Shown piece by piece: positions 1 through 11,067 of a DNA stretch of 29,356 nt. The DNA lies in assembly GCA_009733775.1 (NCBI GenBank), contig WOGZ01000378.1:1-29356 (forward strand). The letters run 5' to 3'. Below the pieces are notes generated by a model. It ran no database searches, had not been told where the DNA came from, and saw only the letters and a program-made list of their open reading frames with translations. The translations under genes and the position numbers were made by a program. Within the stretch, counting starts at the first letter, position 1. The number at the start of each line of letters is the position of its first letter. Origin of the DNA: Alectoria sarmentosa. Its lineage: Eukaryota > Ascomycota > Lecanoromycetes > Lecanorales > Parmeliaceae.

Positions 1-2373
1 ATTATAATTATATATAAAACGATTAAATTAAATAAATATTTATAATCGAATTTGTAAATAATAATAATCTTTTAATCTTTATAAATGTGTCGCTTTTTTA
101 TGCGAATAAAGATTTTCATTTTTAAATAAGTTCTGATTTTAAAATTATTAATTACGTTATTATTCGAAAACGTTTTAATGTTATAAAAGTAAGAAATATT
201 ATCGATTATATATAAAACGTTCTCGTTTATATACGCGACAATTTAAATAGAACTTAATTTGCGATAATTGAATAAATCAATCGTTATAAAAAAAATGACG
301 TTTAAAAAAACGATTTCGTTTTTTTTAACAATGAAAACATCGTTATTAATAAATTAGTTAATAAATTAAAAGATAAAATGTTCAATTTATATAAAATTAT
401 ATTCGTTTTTTTTTTACAAATTGAAATCATTTAAGATAATGAAAATTTATAATGTTTTTTATTTTAAAATTTTAAATTTCGTCGTTATTATTTCATTATT
501 TGATTAAAAAAACTTTCTTTTAAAATTATCATCGTCAAAAAAAAAAGATATATTAAATTTCAAGATATTATGAAATCGTTTTAAATATAATTTAAATGAG
601 AAAATGTGAATAAAAATTCTAATAAATATAACATTAATAAAAATATATTCGATAATGCAAAAAACGAGATAAAAGATTTTTATAAAAGATATTTAAATAA
701 GTCAAAAAAAATGATTATATATTATTCGATTGAATTAATTGTTGAGTTACTAAAAAAATTTATTATTTATTTATTTTCTTTTTTCTTTTTTCTTTTTTCT
801 TATACGTTATTATTATTATATTAAATAATAATACACGTATTAGCATTTTCGACTTCTTTATTATTATATTATACATTTTCACATTATTTTTTTCAACGAC
901 AAAATCGATCGAGATCGATAATAACGATATATAAATTTAAAATTTAAACGAATACGCGATCTTTATTATTCATATTATAAATATCTTTTAAAATCTTTTA
1001 ACGATGTTTTAAAATCTCATTATCGTCGTTATTAACTTTATTTAATATTACGTATATAATAATTTATAAAAAAGATTATTAAAAAGATTATTAAAACATA
1101 TACGAATTTGAAATAAGGTTTAACGTTTACGATTTAATTCGATTCGAAAGATTTTATTTAATCATTTTATTTAATTTTTGCGATTTTTTTTTCGCTTAAA
1201 ATATCGAATATTAAACGAAATTAAATATTTAAATGTTTTAACGATAATTATAACGTTGATTTTGTATCAAATCACGTTATTTTTAAACATTTAAAATAAT
1301 AAAATATTATAATATCGACGATGTTATTAATAAACTTTTTAAGATATATTATTATCGCTATTATTATTAATCTTTTTCGATTGAAAAAAATTATTAATTA
1401 AAGATTTCGAAGATATAAAACAAGTTATAAATATATTTCTTCGATTTTTATAGCGCTAAAACATCGCTTTTTAAAAAAGAGAGATAATATTACGAGCGTA
1501 TTTTATACTTTTAATAAAATTATCTTTTCTTTAATATTACATTTTTTTAACATTATTCGATTAAACTTAGCGTATTTTAATAAAGACGTTTGTTTTTATA
1601 TAAATGTTTTTTTTATATATATATTTTCTTTTTACTTAGTTATTTTATTTAATATATTTATATAATATAACTTTATATTAATTTTAATAAAACGAACTTA
1701 AAGTTTAACGTCGAATAAATTCTTTTTTTTCGAATTAATATTTTAAATTTTTCGATTTATTAAACTTATAAATTTTATAAAAAAATTGAAACAATTATGA
1801 TTTTTTTTATTTTTAATTTTTCTTTAATTTTCGTTTTTTTTAAAAAAATTTTTAAGATTTTTTTTTTCGAATTAAATATATCGATATATTACATTTATAA
1901 ATTTTATATAAAATCGAGAAAATTGTAAATTTATTTTAATTTTTAATTTTCTTTCTTCTTTTTTTTTCGAATTCGAATTTTACGTTTTACGATTTACGAT
2001 TATTAAACGAAAAGTTAACGTTATTTATTTATTTTATTATTATATTAAATTTACGATTTACGAATAATATAAAATTGCGTTTATTTAAAAATATATAAAA
2101 AATGTGTTAAATCTTTCATTATCGATATCTCGCAACTTTTAAAAATTTATATTATATATTTATATAATAATTATTATAAAATTAATTTATGCAATTTTAA
2201 CGATATAGTAATTTCGTAAATATAATAAAAAATTATAATATGATTTAAGAAAAAAGATAATTCGTTATTTTTATTTTCGTATATTTTAAGAAATTAGAAA
2301 ATTTAGCAATAAAGCTACTTTAGGGTAATAACGCGAGCGAAAGATTTCTGGTCAATAAGAAGTTAGCCGACAA

Positions 2374-2432
2374 AATCTATTGAAAATCTGTTGACAATCT
2401 GTTGACAACCTGTCGACAATTTTCAACATTTA
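2374..2432 (+). repeat. Left arm of a degenerate inverted repeat with tandem CTGTTGACAA units
   Basis: The arm contains closely spaced copies of CTGTTGACAA-like units (gaaaatctgttga, then caatctgttga, then caacctgtcga). It matches the reverse complement of 2724-2786 at about 80% over roughly 50 positions, with a spacer near 290 bp. The stretch from about 2320 to 2900 keeps more CpA/TpG than its surroundings, so it appears less RIP-mutated. It may be a relict MITE or part of a TIR element; no target duplication was found. Confidence 0.5.
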
Positions 2433-2723
2433 GTTTTTTTGAATATTTTATTAAAGACGTATTTAATATAATTTTCAATTAATTATATATTCGAAAATAG
2501 AGTTTACGCTAGCGAAAGCTAACTTTAAAATTCGCTAAACGTATATTTAAATAAATATCAACGTTTTGAAACTTTTAAATGAAGATTTCAAAAAATGATA
2601 ATAAATAACCCTTAAAAGTAATATATTACAAGGTCACGTGACTTTAAAAAATTTCAGAAATATACATTTACAAAATTTATAAGATAATATTAAATAAATG
2701 TTGAAAGTTATTTGCAAATTATT

Positions 2724-2786
2724 AATAAATGTTCAAAAAATTGTTAACGAGTTCTTAATAGATTTTCAACAGATTTTCGATAAATG
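2724..2786 (-). repeat. Right arm of the degenerate inverted repeat
   Basis: Read on the minus strand, this segment runs catttatcgaaaatctgttg and then mirrors the left arm at 2374-2432, ending in caatttt and acattta. A palindromic patch, gtcacgtgac, lies in the spacer near 2632-2641. The element type is not identified. Confidence 0.5.
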
Positions 2787-5700
2787 TAAGATAAATAGCG
2801 AATAAATTTTTCAAAAATGAATTTATCGAAGATTTGTCTGTTATAACTAATTAATGAAAACGAAATATATATATTAAGTTTTTAGAAATAGATTGTGACT
2901 AGTCTTAAAAGGGAAATAATTTATATTCAATTTTGAATTTAAATATCGTTTTAAAATTAAAAGGTTCTCTTAAAATAGTATTTTCTTTTTTTAAAATCGT
3001 ATTATATAAATATTTATCATATTATTACTTTTATAATCTTTCGTAAACCTTTTTATCGTTAAATATAATAAACGTTACACGAAATAAAATTACTTTTAAA
3101 TATAATATAATCGATGTTAAAATAATCGTCGCCGTTATTGTTAAAAAAAAATTTAAATCAAAGAAATATATTTCGAAATTCAAATCGAAGAAAAACACGT
3201 TATTATTCGATAATCGAATTAATATAATCGAATATAATCTTTCTTTTATCGTTAAAAAAAGATTATTATAATATCGATAAACATTTCGATTTATATAATT
3301 AATATAAACGTTATAAAAAAAAAACGCTTTAATGTTATATTGTTTAAAAAATTCGACTTTTACAATTTTAATGCAATTATTATTAAAAATATCGATTAAA
3401 AAGCGAATAAAAAAAATTATAAAATAACTTTTCAAACGCAATCGCGACATTTTTATGCTCGAATAATTAAAAAAGTATAAAATTTTAATATTATAACGAA
3501 TTTAAATAAAAATTAATAAATAATTTTATTAAATAATAGTTTAATGAAAAAAGAAAAGATGTGATTGTGAGAATTAAATATAAATACGATTTTAAAAAAA
3601 ACGATTTTTTTAAATCAAAACTCTTTTTAATAAAAGAACCTTTTTTGAAAAAAGAAGAAAAAGATTTCGAACGAAAATATCGTAATTTCAAACGATTTTA
3701 TTATCATATTAAACGATTTTAAATCGTTTAAATCTGCAATAAAAAAGAAAAAAAAAAAAAAATTAAGATATTTAAAATCGATAATATTATTATTAAGTAA
3801 TTTCGATATATAAAAAAACGAAGAAATTAAATAAACTATTTAAATTAAATAATTATAATTTTATTTACGATAATTATATCGTAAATTCGATTATTAAAAA
3901 AAACGTTATTATCAACAATTAAACGATTTTAAAAATATATATTATTTAATTAAAGACAATTAAATCATTAAATGAATTAAAGATATAAATAAAAGATTTA
4001 ATATAACGATCGAAATTTCGTTTATAAAAATATAAAAATAATTAAAAATCATATATATTTATACGATAAAGACGAAAATCATTAATTAAAAAATTAAATC
4101 GATTGAAAAAACTCACAATTATTTATACATTTATTTTTATTTCGACTTTTATTACATCGATTAAGATATCGCTTAATAAATTTATTATTTTATTATTATT
4201 AACGTTAAGCTATTAATAATAATAATAATATAATTCGTATTAATATAACATTTATATTAATTGTAAAATTCGTATTAATAATAATTTTAAAATTATTCGC
4301 TTTATTAATTTATGATTTAATAATTTTAAGTTTTTTCGATTTAACATTTTTTTTATTTAATCGTCGCTTTTTCGACATTAATTATTTAATTTAATTAAAT
4401 TTACGTCTCGCTTAAATACAATTAATTAATTTCTTTTTCGAACGTTTTAATCGAATAATTTTTTAAAAATCGAAAAAAATGTAAACGATTTGCGAAAAAC
4501 ATATTTTAATTAATAAATTCAAAAAAATTTCAACGAGAAAATGATCTTCGCTGAGATTTTAAAAAGAGAAAAATAAAATTATACATATTAAATTAAATAC
4601 GTTTTATAATATCGTTCGAATGAAAAGAAATAATGATTTTCAAAAAAATAAGCGTACGATTAAAAAAAATTATAAAGAATTTTATAAAGTAACTGCGATT
4701 TCGTGTTGTTATCGTTATTTCAAAAACTTATTATCGATTTTATACGTTTTTAAATATCTTTATTAATGTTATTTTATTCGATAATAAAAATATATATAAA
4801 AAAAACGAAAAAAAAAATGAGAAAAAAAAGAAATACAATCGAATAATCGAATATCGAAGTTTGAAATTTGAGATTCGATAATCGATAATTATTGTTCGCT
4901 TCGTAAAAGTTGTACGAATATCAAATATTCAACATAGTTTTTATTATTTATATTAAATCGTATTAAGTAATTTGAATATTACAAATTTGTAAATTCGATT
5001 TAAATTATAAAATAACGAAAAAATATGAGAATCGATTATTTTTTAATATAAAAACGATAATTAAAAGAATTTCTTTTTCGAATTACGTTAAAATGAGATT
5101 TAAAATCTTATTTTTCAGAATTTTTCGTTATTCGAATAATAATTTTCATTTTCTTCATATAATTCTTTTTTTAATTTTTCTTTTTTATAATCATTTATCG
5201 ATATATTAATATATATAAAATAATGTTTAAGATAAACGATTTAATTATACGTTTTCACGATTAACTTTAAATATCGTTTAAATAATATATATTTTATTTA
5301 CTTAAAATATTTTTTTAATTAAATTTTAAAAATCGAAAAAGACTTTTAAATAAAATTGAAATTAAGTAAATATAAAAAGAAATATAATAATATAACATTT
5401 TACGTTTTATATAATTTTTTAATTTTAATATTATAATATAATAAATAATTATTTATAATAATAATCGATTTTAAATTAAAAAATGAATTATAATAAAAGA
5501 GAATCTCGTTTTTAAAAAATTATTTAAATCGAATATCGTTGATATTATTTCAATGAATATGATAATAAAAAATATCGTCGAAATAATATATCGATAAAAC
5601 ATTATATCGTTTAAATCGTTTAATAAATATTTAAATCGCAGATCGAAGTTCGAAAGTTATATAATTTTATTTTCTTTATATTATATACTTATTAACGACG

Positions 5701-7214
5701 CTTTCGTTTAGAAAAATATTTATCGTGTGTAAATTTATTAATTTTTAAATAATATATATTACGATATATTTATAAGCGCTTTAATGCTTCACGACGAATT
5801 TTTTTATTTATTAATCTTTATAAAGCGTAAAATTTTTAAAATTATAAGCACGTTTACGATTAAATTGAATTAATCAAATAAAGTATATTATATTTCATTT
5901 AAATAAAATCACCATTTACTTTCAATAAATATTTTAATTTAATTTTTATTATTAAAAAAATCGTGAACGATTTTTTTATTTTAATTATAAAAAATGCGAT
6001 ATAAATATCAAAAACGAATAAATAGTTAATAATATAATATACGATAAATTTTCTTATAACTTCGATTTTAGCAAGAAAGACGATAGCGAGATCGCGAAAA
6101 ATATGCTATTATATACGATTTTTATAAGCATTTAATAATGAAAAAAACATATTTAAAACTTTAAAAAGTTTATTATACATTAATAAATACGATTAAATAA
6201 AAAATATTAAAAAATTTATATATACGAGTAATTGCAATCTCAATTTAACGATTTAAAAAGTAATAATAAGCGATAATATAATAAGCATTTATGTAATACG
6301 ATTTTAATAAAAGAAAATATTAATTTTATTATTAAATATTCTAGTTTTTCAAAAAATACGAAAAGAAAAATAAATAAGCGCAGAGGTTTTTCGAAAGTCG
6401 CTATTCTTTCGAATAATGATATATTTAAATTAAATATTTATATATACATATATATTCAAAATTAATATTTTTATATCGTTGAAAAGCGTAAATCGAATAA
6501 TATAATTTACGAAATTATGAAAACATTTTATTTTTAAAAAGATAAAAGATAAAGAATATAAGATTTTTATATACAAATTTTTAAATAAAAGCGCTCGAGA
6601 GATTTAAAAGTCGCTGATTCGAACGTTAATCAAAAAACGTAATAACATAAAATTATAATTAACTTTATATATAAATTTAAAATATTTTAACTTAATTTTA
6701 TTTTATTCGTTTATATAATATTAATATTAAATTTGCGAAAAAAATTCTCAATTTTTATAATAATAATAATCACATTAAGAGAACTTTTTATTTTATAAAA
6801 ATATATCTTTTTTTACGATAATTTCACATTTGTATTAAATTATTATTTTTTTAATAAAATCTTTTGAGATAAAAATTTAATATTACTTTTTTATTAATCG
6901 ATTATTTTATATAAAATTATGTTTTCATTTTTTTAATATTTTATTAATTAATTATAAACTTTTTTCTTTTTTTAATTAACATTATTAAAATTAAAATTAT
7001 TGTAAATAATATAAGTTAATAAAAAATAAAAATAAAATAATATTAAAAACTTACATTTATATTTACATTTTATTATATCACTTTTTTAAATTAATTTCGC
7101 GCATAAAAATCTGTTTATAAATCGTTTAAAAACGTATTTTTAATTTAATTTAATCGTTTAATATATTATATACAAAAAGTGCAATATATCGTCGCTTAAA
7201 GTTTTTATTGTTAT

Positions 7215-7360
7215 TGTCACGATACGTTAAATTTATTGTTAAAACTTTCATTAACGTGTTTTAACATCGCATATATTTGCGCAACAAATATATAAATTCT
7301 TTAATATACATTATACACACATTATAAATATATGATTTAGATTTAATTTCTTAATAATTA
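7215..7360. repeat. LTR-like direct repeat, copy 1
   Basis: The repeat starts TGTCACGATACG and ends near ttcttaataatta. It is about 146 bp long and matches copy 2 (8099-8240) at roughly 90%, with differences that are mostly C/T or A/G transitions, as expected after RIP. A TG start fits an LTR, and many fungal Ty3/gypsy LTRs begin TGTCAC (general knowledge). The 3' limit is uncertain. I could not find a convincing 5-bp target duplication. Confidence 0.6.
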
Positions 7361-8098
7361 ATAGTAACATTTAATTCAGATTCTCTTTTAAGTCGTTTAT
7401 ATCGTCGTTCAATTCGTGATTATTATATATCGATAATCTATTCCTCCGCGCTTTCGTTACGCAATTAAATTATCACAATTTACGCATTAAACATCATTGT
7501 TAATTCTTTTAATAAATCATTTAACATCATGACTTTTAATAGTTAATCCTCGTTTTTAAACTTTTTAATAAAGTAAATTAACTTTTTTATTATTCTCATT
7601 TAACACATATTTAATTAAACATTTAAATAACGTTTTAACTTATTGTTATTATAGTAAAAACAGTTAAATATAATGTTAAAATTCGCATAGCCCGTATAGC
7701 AATCGAAGTAAGAATAAAAGTATTAATTATTGCAGTAAATCATTGCGGAGAATTTTGCGAAGAACATCACGAAGAATTTTAAAAAAAACGTTACGAAAAA
7801 CGTCATTACTAGCATTAATAATTTTATTAAAATAAGTTTATTCTTTACGATATTATATCAAATCATTATATAAATTTGTAAAAAATCTTTTTTTTGTCTA
7901 AGCAACGTTTTATATCTCGTCTTTTTACTCGTCTTTTTTCTCGCTTTCGTTTTTTTGCTCGAATATATTCGTTACGCGAAGAATATAAAGATTATAGATT
8001 AAAGATAAATGTATAAATATATGAACGACGCATATTTAATGTATTTGTTTAGGAATTCAGTTATGAGAATATAACATTTTTGTTTTTTGTGAATATAT

Positions 8099-8240
8099 TG
8101 TCACGATACGTTAAACTTATTATTAAAACTTTTATTAACGTGTTTTAACATCGCACATATTTGCGTAATAAATATATAAATTCTTTAACACACATTATAC
8201 ACATATTATAAATAATTTAAATTTTATTTCTTAATAATTA
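8099..8240. repeat. LTR-like direct repeat, copy 2
   Basis: This is the second copy of the repeat at 7215-7360, in the same orientation, with start points 884 bp apart. Only about 740 bp separates the copies, too little for gag-pol. The pair could be a TRIM-like non-autonomous retroelement or two independent solo-LTR remnants. A ctcg-punctuated pyrimidine tract (7914-7961) lies between the copies. Confidence 0.6.
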
Positions 8241-8570
8241 TTTTACATTTTAACATTTTATTAAACTTTTTTAAAGTAAAGAAAAATATTATTCGATTTT
8301 TAACATTTTTTAATATATAATATATTATATAATATTGAAATTTGAATTTAATATTTTTTATTGTTTTCTTAATGCAAAATTGCGAAATTTTGAAATTTTA
8401 TATATAAATTATATGAGCGCACGAAGACTTTTTTTAATTATCGAGTATTATTTAATATATTATTCGTTTTATAATTGTTTTTTATATACGAAAGTTTTTA
8501 AATTATATAATTTTTTTTCAAATCTTAATATTGCGATATTTTTCAATAATTATAATTATTATATTTGATG

Positions 8571-9147
8571 CTTGATGCGTTGATAAAAGTATGCGAAATA
8601 AAGGGTTACGTACATGTATCAAAAGGCTACGTGTGGGTATCAGCAGCCAAGAAAAAAAGCTTTCCAACGAGCAAGAGGGTTCAAGCTCAGCGGCTGTTCG
8701 GACTCTCAGAAAAGTGTGCTGCGCTCCATACACTGAGCCTCTTTTCTTCCCTAATCGCTCCCGAAACGTGTTTCTTCGCAGTAGAAATGAAAACTCGAAA
8801 TTGTTGGAAAGCTTGCTTTCTTCATGATCAAAAGTTATGCAAGAAAAAGTACACTATGCTTAAAACAAGGTTTCATCAATCAGACCTTCAAAATTCACGA
8901 TTTTTAAGCTAAAACTCACCTTATTTTTTCATTTTCGATTTAAACGCGGGTACGTCTCAAATAGATCATATCATAAGATTAAACCTCGAACATCAACTTT
9001 TTAAATTCTATTCTTTTTGATTTCTTTCGTGTCATATATCATATGATAATAAAATGAATAAATAAATTTATAGATTCGAATACGCGCTTTCGAACGATGT
9101 TATTTTCATGAAATTTGATCGGGTGGATCAGAACTTTTATAATAAAT
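8571..9147. other. Moderate-GC segment with no recognised gene
   Basis: Base composition returns to normal here. Several overlapping reading frames of 70-115 codons exist (8565-8912 and 8591-8827 on plus, 8518-8733 on minus), but none shows a recognisable domain, splice structure or start context, and they compete on both strands. There is no convincing tRNA. From about 8910 to 9110 AT content rises again. It may be a decayed transposon edge or plain intergenic DNA. Confidence 0.4.
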
Positions 9148-9365
9148 GAGACCTTTTTTTTAGGCCTCCCTCTCCCTTCGAAGCTCTTTGAGGGTTCTTC
9201 GAGGGTTTTTGTCGGAGAGGCTGTCGAAGCAAGCTCGAAATCTCATGTATCACACATTTTTATCACATATCATGATTTCGAGTTTGCGAGGACAGTCCCT
9301 CCGGCAGGAGCCCTCGGAGAGCCCTTTGAGAGCCTTCGGAGGGAAAGGGGGGTTCCGGGGGTCTC
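9148..9365 (+). repeat. 218-bp imperfect hairpin / inverted repeat
   Basis: The ends gagacc (9148) and ggtctc (9365) are complementary. The core arms, about 9174-9243 and 9275-9343, are inverted copies about 76% identical. The loop is about 30 nt, around tatcacacatttttatcaca. Comparing the left arm with the reverse complement of the right arm gives 12 transitions in about 68 columns. Eight put T in the left arm opposite G and three put G opposite T, so 11 of 12 keep pairing as G-U in a plus-strand RNA. It lies 118 bp beyond the stop of the minus-strand PEBP gene. Possible identities are a MITE, a hairpin small-RNA precursor or another structured RNA. No reading frame through it is credible. 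Confidence 0.75.
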
Positions 9366-9483
9366 CCCCGAGCGTAAAAAAACAAGTATTAATCAATTGT
9401 AGAGATCTTCCAAGCTTTTCACTTCTGGGAAGCCCGCGCCCCCAGCACATATTTCATGGAGGTACTGCTCCTCCCTGGATGGT

Positions 9484-10453
9484 TCACTGTTTCTGGTTCT
9501 TGGAATAAAAAAAATTGGCTCCTACACATCTTTAATATGACCTCCTGGACCAATTCAAATAGCTGTCTGCTTACCTACAGCCACCAACCCGTTCTCATCT
9601 GCCCATTCTCTGACTCCTGCTCCAACCATTCCGTAACCCCAATGCGGTCTGTCTTTTGGCTTCTTGAGTTCACCCTGAGTGCTCTCATCAGTCATTGGCG
9701 CAAGCAAAACGAAGACGTAGCGATGATAGCCGGTTTTTGGTGGTGGTGTTGGTGGTAGGTAGGGCATGATCTCTTCGATGTCGTTATCCCCAAATCCCTT
9801 GCCGGAGAAGATGGACGAAAGCGAGTCGACAATTCCATCAGATTTGGAAGACCCAAATGGCATAGTCAGGTTCGTGACAATCCAGTGGCACATCTGCGCC
9901 ATTATAGGCTCAGCTCGAGATGTAGCATCAGGATCAGACAAGAGGAGAGTATACGTCGTAGTACCTTTGAGGGTACGGGTTGGGGCTATGATCGAAGCGT
10001 GGATGTTGAAAATCGGTGGAGAGGTGACCTTCTTTGGTTTGATTTTGTTTCCCATATCTACAGTCTTGTGTTTTGATGTGTAGGAGAGCGTGACGTAGAC
10101 TGATGGCTCGAAATCATCGAGAACTGCAAGGGAATCATATCAGCAACCAACCATACATAAGCACTGTCCATTGACTACAGACGCAAGGAAAGCGGACTCT
10201 GATTATCCTCCAGGTTGATGCAGACGTGGACTACCGACTACGAAAGGGAATAACTTATAGAACCGGAGGGCAGAGGGAACATATTACCGTCGGGTATGAT
10301 TGCAGCCTTTATAAGCGCTTCGTGTACGCTTTCGCTTGCCGTAGCAGACCGGTCAGTGAAGGTGTTTTGGAGGGGATTGAACCATGCTCCACACAATCGT
10401 GGGAAGACTGTCCACACGAAGACTAGGAAAGAGGAGGTCACGCAAAGCATCAT
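9484..10453 (-). CDS. Secreted PEBP-family protein (phosphatidylethanolamine-binding / carboxypeptidase Y inhibitor-like), 250 aa
   Basis: Reconstructed exons on the minus strand are 10453-10288, 10123-9575 and 9521-9484. Introns are 164 bp (donor GTAATA, acceptor TTGCAG) and 53 bp (donor GTAAGC, acceptor TGTAG). Splicing restores the family's IIPDVLDDFEPSV entry strand and the VGANFFY C-terminus, both split by the introns. Ligand-pocket motifs are visible: DPDATSR at about residues 119-125, HW at 135-136 and GYHRY at 187-191. Residues about 3-22 (CVTSSFLVFVWTVFPRLC) form a hydrophobic signal peptide, so the product is probably secreted or vacuolar, unlike cytosolic TFS1-type PEBPs. A Ser/Gly-rich insert lies at about residues 141-170. 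PEBPs bind anionic phospholipids or inhibit carboxypeptidase Y; the ligand here is unknown. The start is the first of two adjacent ATGs. The gene is divergent from the DUF2235 gene. Confidence 0.88.
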
Positions 10454-11067
10454 TCGAGGACGTTCTGTGCTCTTGAAGAGGAAACACTCTGCTCATTGCC
10501 TTCGCTGCAACATGTACGTACTTGGCGCTATTGACAATGGCGATGATGAAGGCGGAGAGACTGAACCGGATGTGGAACCCCACCACCCTGCCCGGAGGTT
10601 GCCCGCCATCGCGCTTCCAGCCGCGCCGCCAATAATACTTCGTAAGCATACCTTGCTTTAGACTGGTCATCAACAACAATGGCTTATGTAATGGCTTGGT
10701 GATATATCTACCTAGCACATCGTTTGACTGTAGGTGAACGGACCGTAAGCGATTGGTCTGTGCAGGTAGAGGGCAAGAGGCAACACGGCGGAGGCGTCAC
10801 GTGCTATACTGTGGCCGACAGCCTGCTGATCAACATCATATCGACGCTAAATACACCCCGGAGTTCAGGAGACGACGGCAAAGACAAAGGTCCGAATATG
10901 TCAAGATCGAGTAAAAGGTGGTCAACAGGTGGTTTCGCGGTTGCTCGTCTCTATTACTCGCATACGCATACTTTCGAGCCCCTTCGCAAACACACTACTC
11001 AACTGCTACCCGTTCTTTCTCCATCGACTGCAGGAAAAAAGGAGTAAACTGGAGTTGGAAAAACGAA
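10454..11067. promoter_or_regulatory. Shared upstream region of two divergent genes
   Basis: This 614-bp non-coding stretch separates the PEBP start (minus) from the DUF2235 start (plus) and must hold both promoters. A CCAAT pentamer sits at 10629-10633. I see no clear TATA box. Reading frames here (10353-10718 minus, 10724-11047 plus) show no family resemblance and I consider them chance. Confidence 0.45.

Larger units (their letters stand above)
1..8570. repeat. AT-rich, RIP-degraded repeat block
   Basis: This stretch is overwhelmingly A/T, with stop codons in all frames and only chance short reading frames rich in Ile, Asn, Phe, Lys and Tyr. CpG steps (tcg, acg, gcg) remain common, while CpA/TpG are scarce and TpA is abundant. 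That is what CpA-directed repeat-induced point mutation leaves behind in Pezizomycotina. The block therefore most likely consists of dead transposons, although no protein domain can be read. The longest frames (for example 3031-3450 and 3491-3691 on the minus strand) are low-complexity and I do not call them genes. The only internal structure I could resolve is listed separately: an inverted repeat near 2374-2786 and a direct-repeat pair at 7215 and 8099. The left edge runs out of the window. The right edge, near 8570, is an abrupt change to ordinary GC. Confidence 0.85.

Noticed and set aside
606..824. 72-codon frame in the first AT block
   Set aside because: Low-complexity Asn/Lys/Ile start and an all-hydrophobic end; composition equals that of the AT-rich background.
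3031..3691. Minus-strand frames of 139 and 66 codons
   Set aside because: Long enough to notice, but rich in Ile/Phe/Asn/Tyr with no motif. In CpA-RIPed DNA loss of stops by chance is enough to explain them. A dead transposon protein cannot be excluded.
8640..8720. tRNA-like GGTTCAAGCTC box
   Set aside because: No matching T-stem, A box or acceptor stem could be built.
8565..8912. 115-codon plus frame and its competitors
   Set aside because: Three overlapping frames on two strands with equal claim, and no domain, intron or start context.
9115..9508. Frames crossing the hairpin at 9148-9365
   Set aside because: They read through inverted-repeat arms and have no protein-like pattern; the palindromic structure explains their Arg/Gly/Pro content.
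9555..10055. Single-exon PEBP model starting MGNKIK
   Set aside because: It lacks the conserved N-terminal strand and the VGANFFY end, both recovered by splicing, so it was replaced by the three-exon model.
10353..10718. 121-codon minus frame upstream of and overlapping PEBP exon 1
   Set aside because: Different frame from PEBP, no domain, and no splice solution that joins it usefully.
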